Of a DNA stretch of 64,000 nt, positions 33,449 through 44,607 are shown piece by piece. Every line of letters begins with the position of its first letter. Positions within the stretch are counted from its first letter, which is position 1. The stretch is from Telmatactis stephensoni (Eukaryota > Cnidaria > Anthozoa > Actiniaria > Isophelliidae): contig JALIZF010001228.1 in NCBI GenBank assembly GCA_029948255.1, positions 62,001 to 126,000 on the forward strand, given 5' to 3'. The notes under the pieces were generated by a model. It had not been told where the DNA came from, searched no databases, and saw only the letters and a program-made list of their open reading frames with translations. A program made the position numbers and the translations under genes.

Positions 33449-34181
33449 GTTAATCGGTGCCCAATATCTCTAACTAATTAATTAATCGGTGCCCAATATC
33501 TCTGACTATATAATTAATTAATCGGTGCCAATATCTCTAACTAATTAATTAATCGGTACCCAATATCTCCAACTAATTAATTAAGGTGGCACCTACCTAT
33601 TGATTTGTTTGTCGGGCATGAATTACAATCGCGCCTTTTCACATTAAAATCTTTTCCGATTTCTGAAAAATTTGCAACCATCGCGCCTTTTCACATCAAA
33701 ATCTTTTCCGATTTCTGAAAAATTTGCAACCATTTGTCTTTGAGGCCTTGAACTTTGCACCGATAATGATTTTTCTGCGAATGGGGTCATGTATTTCGAG
33801 ATATCAGACAATTTTTGGCTTTGTAAGAAAAACCTGTCATAAATCAAAAAATCTAAGATGGTGTTTTTCCTATTTCATTAATCCAGTAGAACTACATACA
33901 GCATGTATCGCGCCAATTTAGTCCTTAGAAGTTTCGATACAAATTTAATTTGCGCTGCTGGTTAGAACGTAAAATGATGTATTCAAAACTACTGTCAAAA
34001 TCTCAACAAAATTTCAAAAACAGCGAGAACCATATTTGCTATAAGAAAGACAAATGGCTGCAAGTTTCTCAGACATCGGGCAAGGTTTTGATGTAAAAAG
34101 ACGCGATTGAAATTCATGCCCGACAAACAAATCAATAGGTACGGGCCACCTTAATCGGTGCCCAATATCTCTAACTAATGT
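33449..34181. repeat. Short tandem array TTAATCGGTGCCCAATATC, interrupted
   Basis: About four units of 28-37 bp with the core TTAATCGGTGCCCAATATCT and an AACTAATTAA spacer lie between 33449 and 33584. A further unit lies at 34151-34181 after the inserted TTAA element. The many TTAA sites in the spacer offered the insertion target. Confidence 0.8.
33585..34150. mobile_element. TTAA-flanked MITE (piggyBac-like), 566 bp
   Basis: TTAA on both sides (33581-33584, 34151-34154). The terminal inverted repeats are about 48 bp, starting GGTGGCACCTACC at the left and GGTGGCCCGTACC at the right (read inward), followed by a shared TATTGATTTGTTTGTCGG stretch and on to AATCGCG. Inside, a roughly 50-bp 'cgccttttcacat' segment is directly repeated (33635 and 33683). 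No coding frame. Same target rule as 15189-15848 and the giant element at 36051. Confidence 0.88.
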
Positions 34182-34239
34182 AAACAGAATGTCAGAAGGG
34201 ATAAGTGCCTGGCGGAAGCTTGTCGGACACCGTATAGAA

Positions 34240-34310
34240 AGGGAGATAATCCTTTAATTTGTTCCCACGAAGGGTTAAGGCTCGAAACGTCAATAAGGTA
34301 TCTCCTTTTT
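34240..34310 (+). ncRNA. Possible degenerate hammerhead-like motif
   Basis: The stretch CACGAAGGGTTAAGGCTC followed by GAAACGTC has a potential 4-bp stem II (GGGT with GGCTC) and a GAAAC-GTC tail, the arrangement seen in the short-stem-III hammerheads of Penelope-like retroelements. The CUGANGA box is altered here (CCCACGA), so activity is unlikely. No Penelope reverse transcriptase is adjacent. Low confidence. Confidence 0.25.
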
Positions 34311-34599
34311 TTACCATGTTACAAGTTTCCATCCATCCCTTGTTGAATTTTATACAGGCCAAACTAGTTTACTCGCTAGTCTCCTTTTGTGAACAGGATA
34401 TCTATATTGTCAATCATAAAGGTCTCTCATATATGTGACTTTTTCTATAATAGACAGCTTATTATTATAATCACACCAACACCTGCCATATAATCTAGAG
34501 TGCACAAAGTACCTGATAAATATTAAATATGAGCACGTAAATGTATTTAGTTTTATATAATAGAATTTCACAAGGGCGCGATCTGATTGGTCAATCGGC

Positions 34600-35560
34600 C
34601 ATTGTTTATTAGTGATCAATAAATTCTGTTCTGTTCGTATTTCGGGGTTATCTGCTGAAGAGGTTCGCGACACAATAATAAATATAAAACTCAATAAATC
34701 AACCATAGGAGTTCCCCGGAGATGTATTAAAATCACCTGTGATCACATTTCTGAGCCACTTACAATGATCTTTAATTCATCTATTCTCCAGGGAACTGGA
34801 TATTGTCTTCTAACCGCCATCTTACATATATCCCTTAAATTAGTACTTAAGCCCACTGCTTAGCTTGATTAGCTTTCCAGTTATTCTAAGCAGCGGTACT
34901 CAATATTATTTATTGTAATATTACTCTTATTTTTTCTTGTAATACTTCAATTGCTGGGGTGCATCCATACCTTTGGGAATCCAAAGACAATGAAGCGGTA
35001 GTCATGTTGGATGACCAAACAATAAACGCTAATGAGAAATCTTTTGTTGAAGGTCAACCAAGATGGCTGCCGTGACGTCACATGCACCCCAGCAATATGG
35101 CGAGTAGAATAAAGTATTTGTCTTGTCTTGTCTTGTCTGTTCCCGATATTTTAAAAATTTCCAAAGTTACCCCTATTCATAAAGGAGGTAGTACCGCAGA
35201 ACCAACTATCGCCCTATTTCCACCTATCTACTTCTACACAAATGTATGAAAACTTGATTTATAAGCAATTTATTAATTACATAGAGAAACAAATATATAA
35301 ATGACCTCCCAAACTGTTCTGACAGTTGAAATTCAAAATTTTCGCTGATGGTACAAACGTGTTTGCTTCTGCAAGTGATCTCACTGAAATCTCTAGAACA
35401 AACAATGAATTCTGAATTATTAGCAAAATTCAAGCAATGGTGTGACATAAACAAACTGTCTATTAATATGACCAAAACAAATTTCATGATAGTCAAATCG
35501 AAAAGAAAAAAGGACGCTCCTATTAATATAGAAATTATGATAATTTGAAACAGCAATTTG
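34600..35560 (+). pseudogene. Broken LINE reverse transcriptase
   Basis: Three blocks in order match the start, middle and catalytic side of a non-LTR reverse transcriptase. 34612-34792 encodes SAEEVRDTIINIKLNKST and ISEPLTMIFNSSI. 35143-35310 encodes PDILKISKVTPIHKGG, then after a frameshift FHLSTSTQMYENLIYKQF. 35336-35548 encodes ADGTNVFAS (degraded from the FADD-type box) and NKLSINMTKTNFMIVKSK. Frameshifts and an inserted sequence separate the blocks. It is a fossil CR1/L2/Jockey-like element; clade not resolved. Confidence 0.8.
34793..35142 (+). mobile_element. Tailed insertion inside the LINE, with mini-MITE
   Basis: This segment interrupts the reverse transcriptase between FNSSI and PDILK. 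It ends with AATAAAGTATT and a (TTGTC)n tail, as expected of a retroposed element. Within it, ATTGCTGGGGTGCAT (34950-34964) is inverted as ATGCACCCCAGCAAT (35082-35096), bounding a 147-bp MITE-like piece. The age order is LINE first, then tailed insert, with the small element nested or co-mobilised. Confidence 0.55.
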
Positions 35561-36046
35561 AATGGCTTATATCAAAATAACAAAGGATGAGTGCAACATG
35601 CAAGCGGAAGCGGAATTCACAAGTTCAGAAAAAAAACTGGGCAATGGAGATACTCGACGACCAAAACAACGTCAACCCGAAGTAAGCGGCCTAAAAATTA
35701 CGTTTTTATAATTTATTTTGGATATCTTACAATGCTTCAATAGCCATGAAATGTGTAAGATTAAGAAACAACTTGGTGAGAATCATGATACTGAAGTTAG
35801 AAAAAAATTTATCGAGGAAATCTTAAGTTTTCTAGCTTTTTATAAAGATAAGTGAAATGATAAACAAAAGATGTTATTCAACAGAAAAAAGAATCCTACA
35901 CAAAAACAATAAAACAAATATACAACAACAAGAAATATTACACAGGCAACCCGTATTGCACAACAACTTGGAGGATGTGACAATTCATAGGTGACAATCA
36001 CCTGTTCAGCCTCCCTACAACAGTAAAAGATCCGATGTAATCTTTA
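35561..36046. other. AT-rich gap before giant element
   Basis: No gene, RNA or repeat family recognised; A-rich, with a few diffuse direct repeats of AACAA. Confidence 0.5.
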
Positions 36047-36785
36047 TTAAGGTGAGTCAATAGTTCCAAATGGCCGAATCGGTCATATCGGTTTTTGGCT
36101 CATAACTTTGACTCCCTTTGAGCAATGACCGTCAAACGGCACCAAAATCTAAAACAGTCATTCAGCTATAATATAATATACACTGATCGCGTTTTATGTC
36201 AGTAATTTGTGATATATACGGCATTAAACGAATGAGCTGTTGTCACAAAAACTCGATTTTGTGGAAAATCTAGCCGTTTTATTTCGCTGAAAAATTTAGA
36301 ATCCTTTTAGCTAAACATAACAGACAACTCGGCCACGTTTTAAGAAATTCGTCGGAACTGAAGTCTCGCAACAGAAGCGAACAGAAAATGCACCTAAATT
36401 CTATATTGTCATCATCTTGAATGTTGTGAACGAAATAGTCGCTCCCTAAACATGCTTTAAAGCCGCGGTTTTAGGCTAAAGTTGGCGGCAATTCATTATA
36501 CTTTCGACTGTCATACCGCGATTGTCGACCAGACTGACCGTTTTAAAGTATTTTAAAGTTGTATGAATGTAATAAAATGCTCAAATACCTGCCTAGGTCC
36601 AAGAAGTTGCGTTTTCTCCAATTTCTTCGTACTTTTTTCAAATTGTTCTGTTAGAAGTTTCCCACATAAGCTTCGGTAATACGTCCATGTTCACATACAC
36701 AAATGGGAAAAAATCCACAATAATTCTATACCGTCACTCCTACTACACATAATTGAACATCACTAGCCATCATCAGACGTTAGTA

Positions 36786-39590
36786 TGTATCACTACATGT
36801 TATCATCCATCACTATCCATCACTCTCCATCACTATGCATCACTATCCATCACTCTCCATCACTATCCGTTACTAGGCATCACTATCCATCACTATCCAT
36901 CACTATCCATCACTATGCATCACTATCCATCACTATCCATCACTATCCGTCACTATGCATCACTATGCATCACTATCCATCACTATCCGTTACTAGGCAT
37001 CAGCATCCATCACTAGCCATAATTATCCGTCACTACGCATCACTAACTGTCACTACGCATCACTATCCGTTACTATGCATCACTATCCATCACCAGGCAT
37101 CACTATCCGTCACTAGGCATCACTATCCATCACTATCTATCACTATCCGTCACAATCCATCACTATCCGTCACTACGCATCACTATCCGTCACTATGCAT
37201 CACTATCCGTCACTATGCATCACTATCCGTCACTATCCTTCACTATGCATCACTATCCGTCACTATCCATCACTATGCATCACTATGCATCACTATCCGT
37301 CACTATGCATCACTATCCATCACTATGCATCACTATCCATCACTATGCATCACTATCCGTCACTATCCATCACTGTCCGTTACTAGGCATCACTATCTGT
37401 CACTAGCCATAATTATCCATCACTATGCATCACTATCCATCACTTTGCATCACTATCCGTCACTATGCATCACTATCCATCACTATGCATCACTATCCGT
37501 CACTATCCATCACTGTCCGTTACTAGGCATCACTATCTGTCACTAGCCATAATTATCCATCACTATGCATCACTATCCATCACTTTGCATCACTATCCGT
37601 CACTATGCATCACTATCCATCACTATGCATCACTATCCGTCACTATCCATCACTATGCATCACTATGCATCACTATCCGTCACTATGCATCACTATCCAT
37701 CACTATGCATCACTATCCATCACTATGCATCACTATCCGTCACTATCCATCACTGTCCGTTACTAGGCATCACTATCTGTCACTAGCCATAATTATCCAT
37801 CACTATGCATCACTATCCATCACTTTGCATCACTATCCGTCACTATGCATCACTATCCATCACTATGCATCACTATCCGTCACTATCCATCACTATGCAT
37901 CACTATGCATCACTATCCGTCACTATGCATCACTATCCATCACTATGCATCACTATCCATCACTATGCATCACTATCCGTCACTATCCATCACTGTCCGT
38001 TACTAGGCATCACTATCTGTCACTAGCCATAATTATCCATCACTATGCATCACTATCCATCACTTTGCATCACTATCCGTCACTATGCATCACTATCCAT
38101 CACTATGCATCACTATCCGTCACTATCCATCACTGTCCGTCACTACGCATCACTATCGGTCACTATCCATCACTATCCGTTACTATGCATCACTATCCAT
38201 CACTACGCATCACTATCCGTCACTATCCATCACTAGCCGTTACTACGCACCACTATCCGTCACTACGCATCACTATCCGTTACTAGGCATCACTATCTGT
38301 CACTAGCCATAATTATCCGCCACTACGCATCACTAACCGTCACTATCCATCACTATCCGTCACTATCCATCACTAGCCGTTACTACGCATCACTATCCGT
38401 CACTATCCATCACTATCCGTTACTAGGCATCACTATCTGTCACTAGCCATAATTATCCGCCACTACGCATCACTACCGTCACTATCCATCACTATCCGTC
38501 ACTATCCATCACTAGCCGTTACTAGCCATAATAATCCGTCACTACGCATCACTGTCCGGTATTGACCATAACTGTCCGTCACTAGCCACCACTATCTATC
38601 ACTACCTATCACTTTATCATTACTCATCACTAGGCATCACTAGCCATCGCTATCAGTCACCGGCCATCATTATCAGTCACTGGGCATCACTATCCATCAC
38701 TATCCATCACTATCCATCACTATCCGTCACTATCCATCACTATCCGTCACTATCCATCACTATCCATCACTAGACATCACGTTTCATCATTACCCATCAC
38801 AAGGCATCACTATCCATCACTATCCATAACTATCCATCACTATCCATCACTATCCGTTACTAGCCATCACTTTCCATCACTAGCTATCACTTATCATTAT
38901 CCACCACTAGACATCACTATACATCACTGTCCGTCACTATCCGTTGTTAGCCATCACTATCCATCACTATCCATCATTATCCGTCACCAGGCATCACTAT
39001 CTGTCACTAGCCATCACTTGCCATCACTTGCCATCACCATCAGTGACTAGCCATCACTATCCGTTATTAGCCAACACTATCCGTCACTGGCCATCACTGG
39101 CCATCATTATCCGTCACTTGGCATGACCATCCGTCACCAGGCTTCACTATCCGTCACTACCTATCACTATCTGTCACTAGCCATCACTTGCCATCACTTG
39201 CCATCACCATCAGTGACTAGCCATCACTATCCGTTATTAGCCAACACTATCCGTCACTGGCCATCACTGGCCATCATTATCCGTCACTTGGCATGACTAT
39301 CCGTCACCAGGCTTCACTATCCGTCACTACCTATCACTATCTGTCACTAGCCATCACTTTCCATCACTTGTCATCACCATCAGTGACTAGCCATCACTAT
39401 CCGTTATTAGCCATCACTATCCGTTATTAGCCATTACTAGCTATCACTAGCCATCACTATCCGTTATTAGCTATCACTATCCGTTATTAGCCATTACTAG
39501 CTATCACTAGCCATCACTATCCGTTATTAGCCATCACCGACATAACTGGCCATCACTATACATAGATATCAGTCATCCGTTAGCCATTTC
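36786..39590 (+). repeat. 10-bp minisatellite, left arm
   Basis: Near-perfect 10-bp units, CACTATCCAT, CACTATCCGT, CACTATGCAT and CACTAGCCAT being the common variants. Between 37381 and 38460 variants are organised in higher-order blocks: the marker TACTAGGCATCACTATCTGT recurs at 37381, 37521, 37761, 38001, 38281 and 38421, with a 240-bp period between three of them. A second higher-order unit of about 170 bp repeats at 39010-39180 and 39180-39350. All three plus-strand frames stay open for long runs and give the same H-H-Y-P-S-L-S-I-T-type decapeptide. Confidence 0.95.
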
Positions 39591-41299
39591 TATTTGTCAC
39601 TAAGGCGTGTTCCGTTCTTTGTCTATTTATATTAGTTTCGTGTTTCACTAATCAAAGCAAAGGCAAATCTCGAGGTTTAGTCGATTTTTGAGAACAACTA
39701 CGTACGTGTGGCAGTGGTATATAAATCGACGGCGTATGTTTAGATATTTTTGTAATAACAATTATTTAGTTCTGAATTTTCATTGATTGTTCATTTATCA
39801 TATTGTAACAATTTAATTCAGCTTCACGGCTGCAATTCTTAGTTCTAAGTTCTAGTAATAAACTATCTATCTATCTACTCTGTTAAAAGATAGCTTCAGT
39901 ATAATCCCATGTAGCCCATGTTTGCAATGTTGCCTTTCACCCTTTTTAGAATTCATGATTAGATAAACAATACTAATAGCTGCCATCAAATGAATTACGT
40001 ATTATTTTATGGCAAACACCGCAAAATAGCATGACAGACCATGACAAATGCGGGGCAGACTAATGACAACAAATGACAATACATTAACACGAAAACACCG
40101 CCAACCTCTGGTTCCCCGGACACCAATATTAAAACAATACAATAATAAAACATTCAAAATCAAAACAATACAATACAATATAAAAACAATACGATAAAAT
40201 ATTTGAACTTAAAAACCGCACATTGCAAAGTTTAGCTTATTAGGCATGCATTGCAACACCGCATCTTTCCCGGAACTTTTCAGCCTTTCAGCACCGCAAC
40301 AACCAGGCAAACACCACAAGTCCTTAAACCATACATAATGTTGGACTATCGGCTAAATATATGTAAAGCAAGAAAACCAAAATATAATTAGTTTGTTGTT
40401 TTGAAACGGTTCTTGTTCACAAATCTAACATCACATTTTGGTCAATTTACGCATCACATGCACGCGCTGCCAAATTATGTCAATTCTCGAATTACGGGCC
40501 AATCACGAGCAAATCACGGAAACCTATTTTCCCGTCTTTTTCAGGATGCGTATATTAATTCATACGGAATGTAACTGTTGTCAGGTTGCAAGTCGCACGA
40601 TTGGAAATTTGCTTTTTAAAATCACGGACTAATTATAATTTTAACCTGAATCACGCATCAATTGCATTTGATTTTAGTTCAGAATCATCGACTTTTATTG
40701 ACCAAACAATAGACCTTGGATGGCTACCCTGACAATGCTCCTAAGTAATAATTCGCGCGCTTGATACACGCGACTCTAGGCAGTTGTTACATCCGCCATG
40801 CTGGCGGGTCAGGGTGGCCCAGGGTTAATGCGTGACGCGTGATTCGGCCTAAATTAAGTGCGTGAATCGTGAAAATAACAAAATTTAATGTGTGATTCGT
40901 GAATTCCATGTTCATTGTGACGCGTGATTCCCATTTTAAAATGTACGTGATTCGTGAATGATTAGTTCGAAGTCGTGACAAATAAAAAAAATTAAGATAA
41001 AGTTCTAGGGTTATGAGAGACTGAGATCAAATTCCTTTGCAATGCACAATTTCCGCTGAGCGGCTCGCGCTTTGCGCTTGCCATAACTAACATGCAGTTT
41101 GGGAATGGCAAGTAACACAAATCCTTCTTGGGTAATGCTAATATGCGCTGCAAGAGCTTCCCATGTCCTTGGGAAAGCAATCTCTGTAATTATCTATAAT
41201 TTATTTTTTACTGAGCGGCTCGCTCCTTATATACGCCCGCTTTTTAAACATAAATAAACAACAATGCAGGCTAAATAATTGCTAATAACGGATAAAGAC
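39591..41299. other. Non-repetitive centre of giant element
   Basis: It begins with what looks like a LINE 3' end on the plus strand: 'ttcagcttcacggctgcaattc' followed by AATAAAC and (TATC)n at about 39815-39882. An AT-rich (ACAATA)n stretch follows (about 40130-40200). A small tandem array of GTGATTCGTGAAT-like units lies at about 40826-40970. An exon-like minus-strand open frame sits at 41011-41183. No transposase is recognised. Confidence 0.6.
41011..41183 (-). other. Exon-like open frame in element centre
   Basis: On the minus strand ATTACAG at 41184-41190 is a plausible splice acceptor. It is followed by an open frame of 57 codons to TAA at 41011, containing AFPRTWEALAAHISITQEGF and KRKARAAQRKL. 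The composition is protein-like, but I recognise no family. It could be a captured host exon or chance. Confidence 0.25.
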
Positions 41300-44030
41300 G
41301 GACAGTGATGTGTAGTGATGCCTAGTGATGGGTAATGATGGAAAGTGATGGAATGTGATGCCTAGTGACGGATAGTTATAGCTAGTGACGGATAGTCATG
41401 CCAAGTGACGGATAATAATGGCCAGTGATGGATAGTGATGGCTAATAACGGATAGTGACGGACAGTGATGTATAGTGACAGATAGTGATGGCTAGTGACG
41501 GATAGTAATGGATAGTGACGGATAGTGATGCCTAGTGATGGGTAGTGATAGAAAGTGATGCCTAGTGATGGAGAGTGATGGATAGTTATGCCTAGTGACT
41601 GACAGAGATGGCCAGCGATGGATAGTGATGCATAGTGACGGATAGTGATGCGTAGTGACGGTTAGTGATGCGTAGTGACGGATAATTATGGCTAGTGACG
41701 GATAGTGATGCCTAGTAACGGATAGTGATGACCAGTGATGGATAGTGATGCCTAGTAACGGATAGTGATGGATAGTGATGCATAGTGACGGATAGTAATG
41801 GATAGTGACAGATAGTGATGGCTAGTGACGGATAGTGATGGATAGTGACGGATAGTGATGCCTAGTGATGGGTAGTGATAGGAAGTGATGCCTAGTGATG
41901 GAAAGTGATGGATAGTGATGCCCAGTGACTGATAGTGACGGCCGGTGAGTGATAGTGATGCCTAGTGATGCCTAGTGATGAGTAATGATGGAAAGTGATA
42001 GGTAGTGATAGATAGTGATGGCTAGTGACGGACAGTTATGGTCAATACCGGACAGTGATGGCTAATAACGGATAATGATGACTAGTAACTAATAGTGATG
42101 TATAAGGATGGCTAGTGACGGATATCGATGCTTAGTGACGGATATCGATGCCTAGTGACGGATATCGATGCCTAGTAACGGATAGTGATGCCTGGTGATG
42201 GACAGTGATGTATAGTGATGCGTAGTGACGGTTAGTGATGCGTAGTGACGGATAATTATGGCTAGTGACGGATAGTGATGCCTAGTAACGGATAGTGATG
42301 GATAGTGATGGATAGTGATGTATAGTGATGGATAGTGATGCATAGTGGCGGATAGTGATTGATAGTGACGGATAGTGATGTATAGTGATGGATAGTGATG
42401 CATAGTGACGGATAGTGATGGATAGTGACGGTTAGTGAGCGTAGTGACGGTTAGTGATGCATAGTGACGGATAGTGATAGCTAGTGACGGATAGTGATGC
42501 CTAGTAACGGATAGTGATGGATAGTGACGGATAGTGATGCATAGTGATGGATAGTGATGCGTAGTGACGGTTAGTGATGCATAGTGATGGATAGTGATGG
42601 ATAGTAACGGATAGTGATGGCTAGTAACGGATAGTGGTGGATAGTGACGGTTAGTGATGCATAGTGATGGATAGTGATGGATAGTAACGGATAGTAATGG
42701 CTAGTAACGGATAGTGGTGGATAGTGACGGATAGTGATGCATAGTGATGCATAGTGATGCATAGTGACGGATAGTGATGGATAGTGACGGTTAGTGATGC
42801 GTAGTGACGGATTATTATGGCTAGTGACGGATAGTGATGCCTAGTAACGGATAGTGATGGATAGTGACGGATAGTGGTGCATAGTGATGGATAGTGATGC
42901 ATAGTGACGGATAGTGATACATAGTGACGGTTAGTGATGCGTAGTGACGGATAATTATGGCTAGTGACGGATAGTGATGCCTAGTAACGGATAGTGATGG
43001 ATAGTGACGGATAGTGATGTGTAGTGACGGATAGTGATGGCTAGTGACGGATAGTGATGCCTAGTAACGGATAGTGATGGATAGTGACGGATAGTGATGC
43101 ATAATGATGGATAGTGATACGGAGTGACGAATATCGATGCCTAGTGACGGATATCGATGCCTAGTAACGGATAGTGATGCCTGGTGATGGATAGTGATGT
43201 ATAGTGAATCGTAGTGACGGTTAGTGATGCGTAGTGACGGATAATTATGGCTAGTGACGGATAGTGATGCCTAGTAACGGATAGTGATGGATAGTGACGG
43301 ATAGTGATGCATAGTGATGCATAGTAACGGATAGTGATGGATAGTGATGCATAGTGATGGATAGTGACGGATAGTGATGGATAGTGATGGATAGTGATGC
43401 ATAGTAACGGATAGTGATGGATAGTGATGCATAGTGATGGAGAGTGATGGAGAGTAATGGATAGTGATGGATGATAACATGTAGTGATACATACTAACGT
43501 CTGATGATGGCTAGTGATGTTCAATTACGTGTAGTGACGGATATCGATGCCTGGTGACGGATATCGATGCCTAGTAACGGAAAGTGATGCCTGGTGATGG
43601 ATAGTGATGCATAGTGACGGATAGTGATGCGTAGTGACGGTTAGTGATGCGTAGTGACGGATAATTATGGCTAGTGACGGATATTGATGCCTAGTAACGG
43701 GTAGTGATGGATAGTGATGCCTAGTAACGGATAGTGATGGATAGTGATGGATAGTGATGCATAGTGATGGATAGTGATGGATAGTGATGCCTAGTAACGG
43801 ATAGTGATGGATAGTGATGGATAGTGATGCATAGTAACGGATAGTGATGGATAGTGATGGATAGTGATGGATAGTAACGGATAGTGATGGATAGTGATGC
43901 ATAGTGATGCATAGTGACGGATAGTGATGGATAGTGATGCATAGTGATGCATAGTAACGGATAGTGATGGATAGTGATGCATAGTGATGCATAGTGATGG
44001 AGAGTGATGGATAGTGATGGATGATAACAT
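41300..44030 (-). repeat. 10-bp minisatellite, right arm (inverted)
   Basis: Reverse-complement units of the left arm (GATAGTGATG, GATAGTGACG, CATAGTGATG). Long open frames run on the minus strand, again inward from the element end. At about 43466-43538 the arm carries a second copy of the unique junction that normally marks the arm's outer end (the other copy is at 44015-44086), so a segment of about 550 bp was duplicated within this arm. Confidence 0.93.
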
Positions 44031-44159
44031 GTAGTGATACATACTAACGTCTGATGATGGCTAGTGATGTTCAATTACGTGTAGTAGGAGTGACGGTATA
44101 GAATTATTGTGGATTTTTCCCCATTGGTGTATGTGAACATGGACGTATTACCTAAGCTT

Positions 44160-44607
44160 CAAAGCACTGTGATAAATTATTAACCAATTTTGCTGCTGTT
44201 CGTGGTTTGGAATAAGAGAAATTACGTTTTTGGTTGAGCTCAGTTCCATCTCCTAGCTCAAACCAAAAGTTTTGCTGCTTTGTTTTTGAATACGCAATGA
44301 GGCAAGGTGCAAGATATGTCAAGAATTCGCACCCTTGTTAGGGGGGAGCCTCTATTATACAGTATGCCGACAAAATGCATATTGCATTATAGTTCGTGGT
44401 TATACTGTATAATAGAAGCTCCCCCCTAACAAGGGTGCGAATTCTTGACATATCTTGCACCTTGCCTCATTGCGTATTCAAAAACAAAGCAGCAAAACTT
44501 TTGGTTTGAGCTAGGAGATGGAACTGAGCTCAACCAAAAACGTAATTTCTCTTATTCCAAACCACGAACAGCAGCAAAATTGGCTAATAATTTATCACAG
44601 TGCTTTG
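44160..44607. mobile_element. Nested near-perfect palindrome in right TIR
   Basis: Two arms of 206 bp (44160-44365, 44402-44607) are almost exact reverse complements around a 36-base centre. The insert interrupts the right terminal repeat at AAGCTT (44154-44159 and 44608-44613), where the left repeat near 36670 is uninterrupted. The outer end reads CAAAGCACTGTGATAAATTA. A foldback MITE is the simplest explanation; AAGCTT is either a 6-bp target duplication or a palindromic target. Confidence 0.8.

Noticed and set aside
36785..38286. Long repeat-protein genes of about 250-270 residues in the minisatellite
   Set aside because: Openness in all three frames follows from the 10-bp unit, so length alone is not evidence of a gene. 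Kept as a hypothesis in the findings, not as a CDS.
36786..39590. CRISPR-like array
   Set aside because: Units are contiguous 10-bp repeats without unique spacers, in an animal genome.
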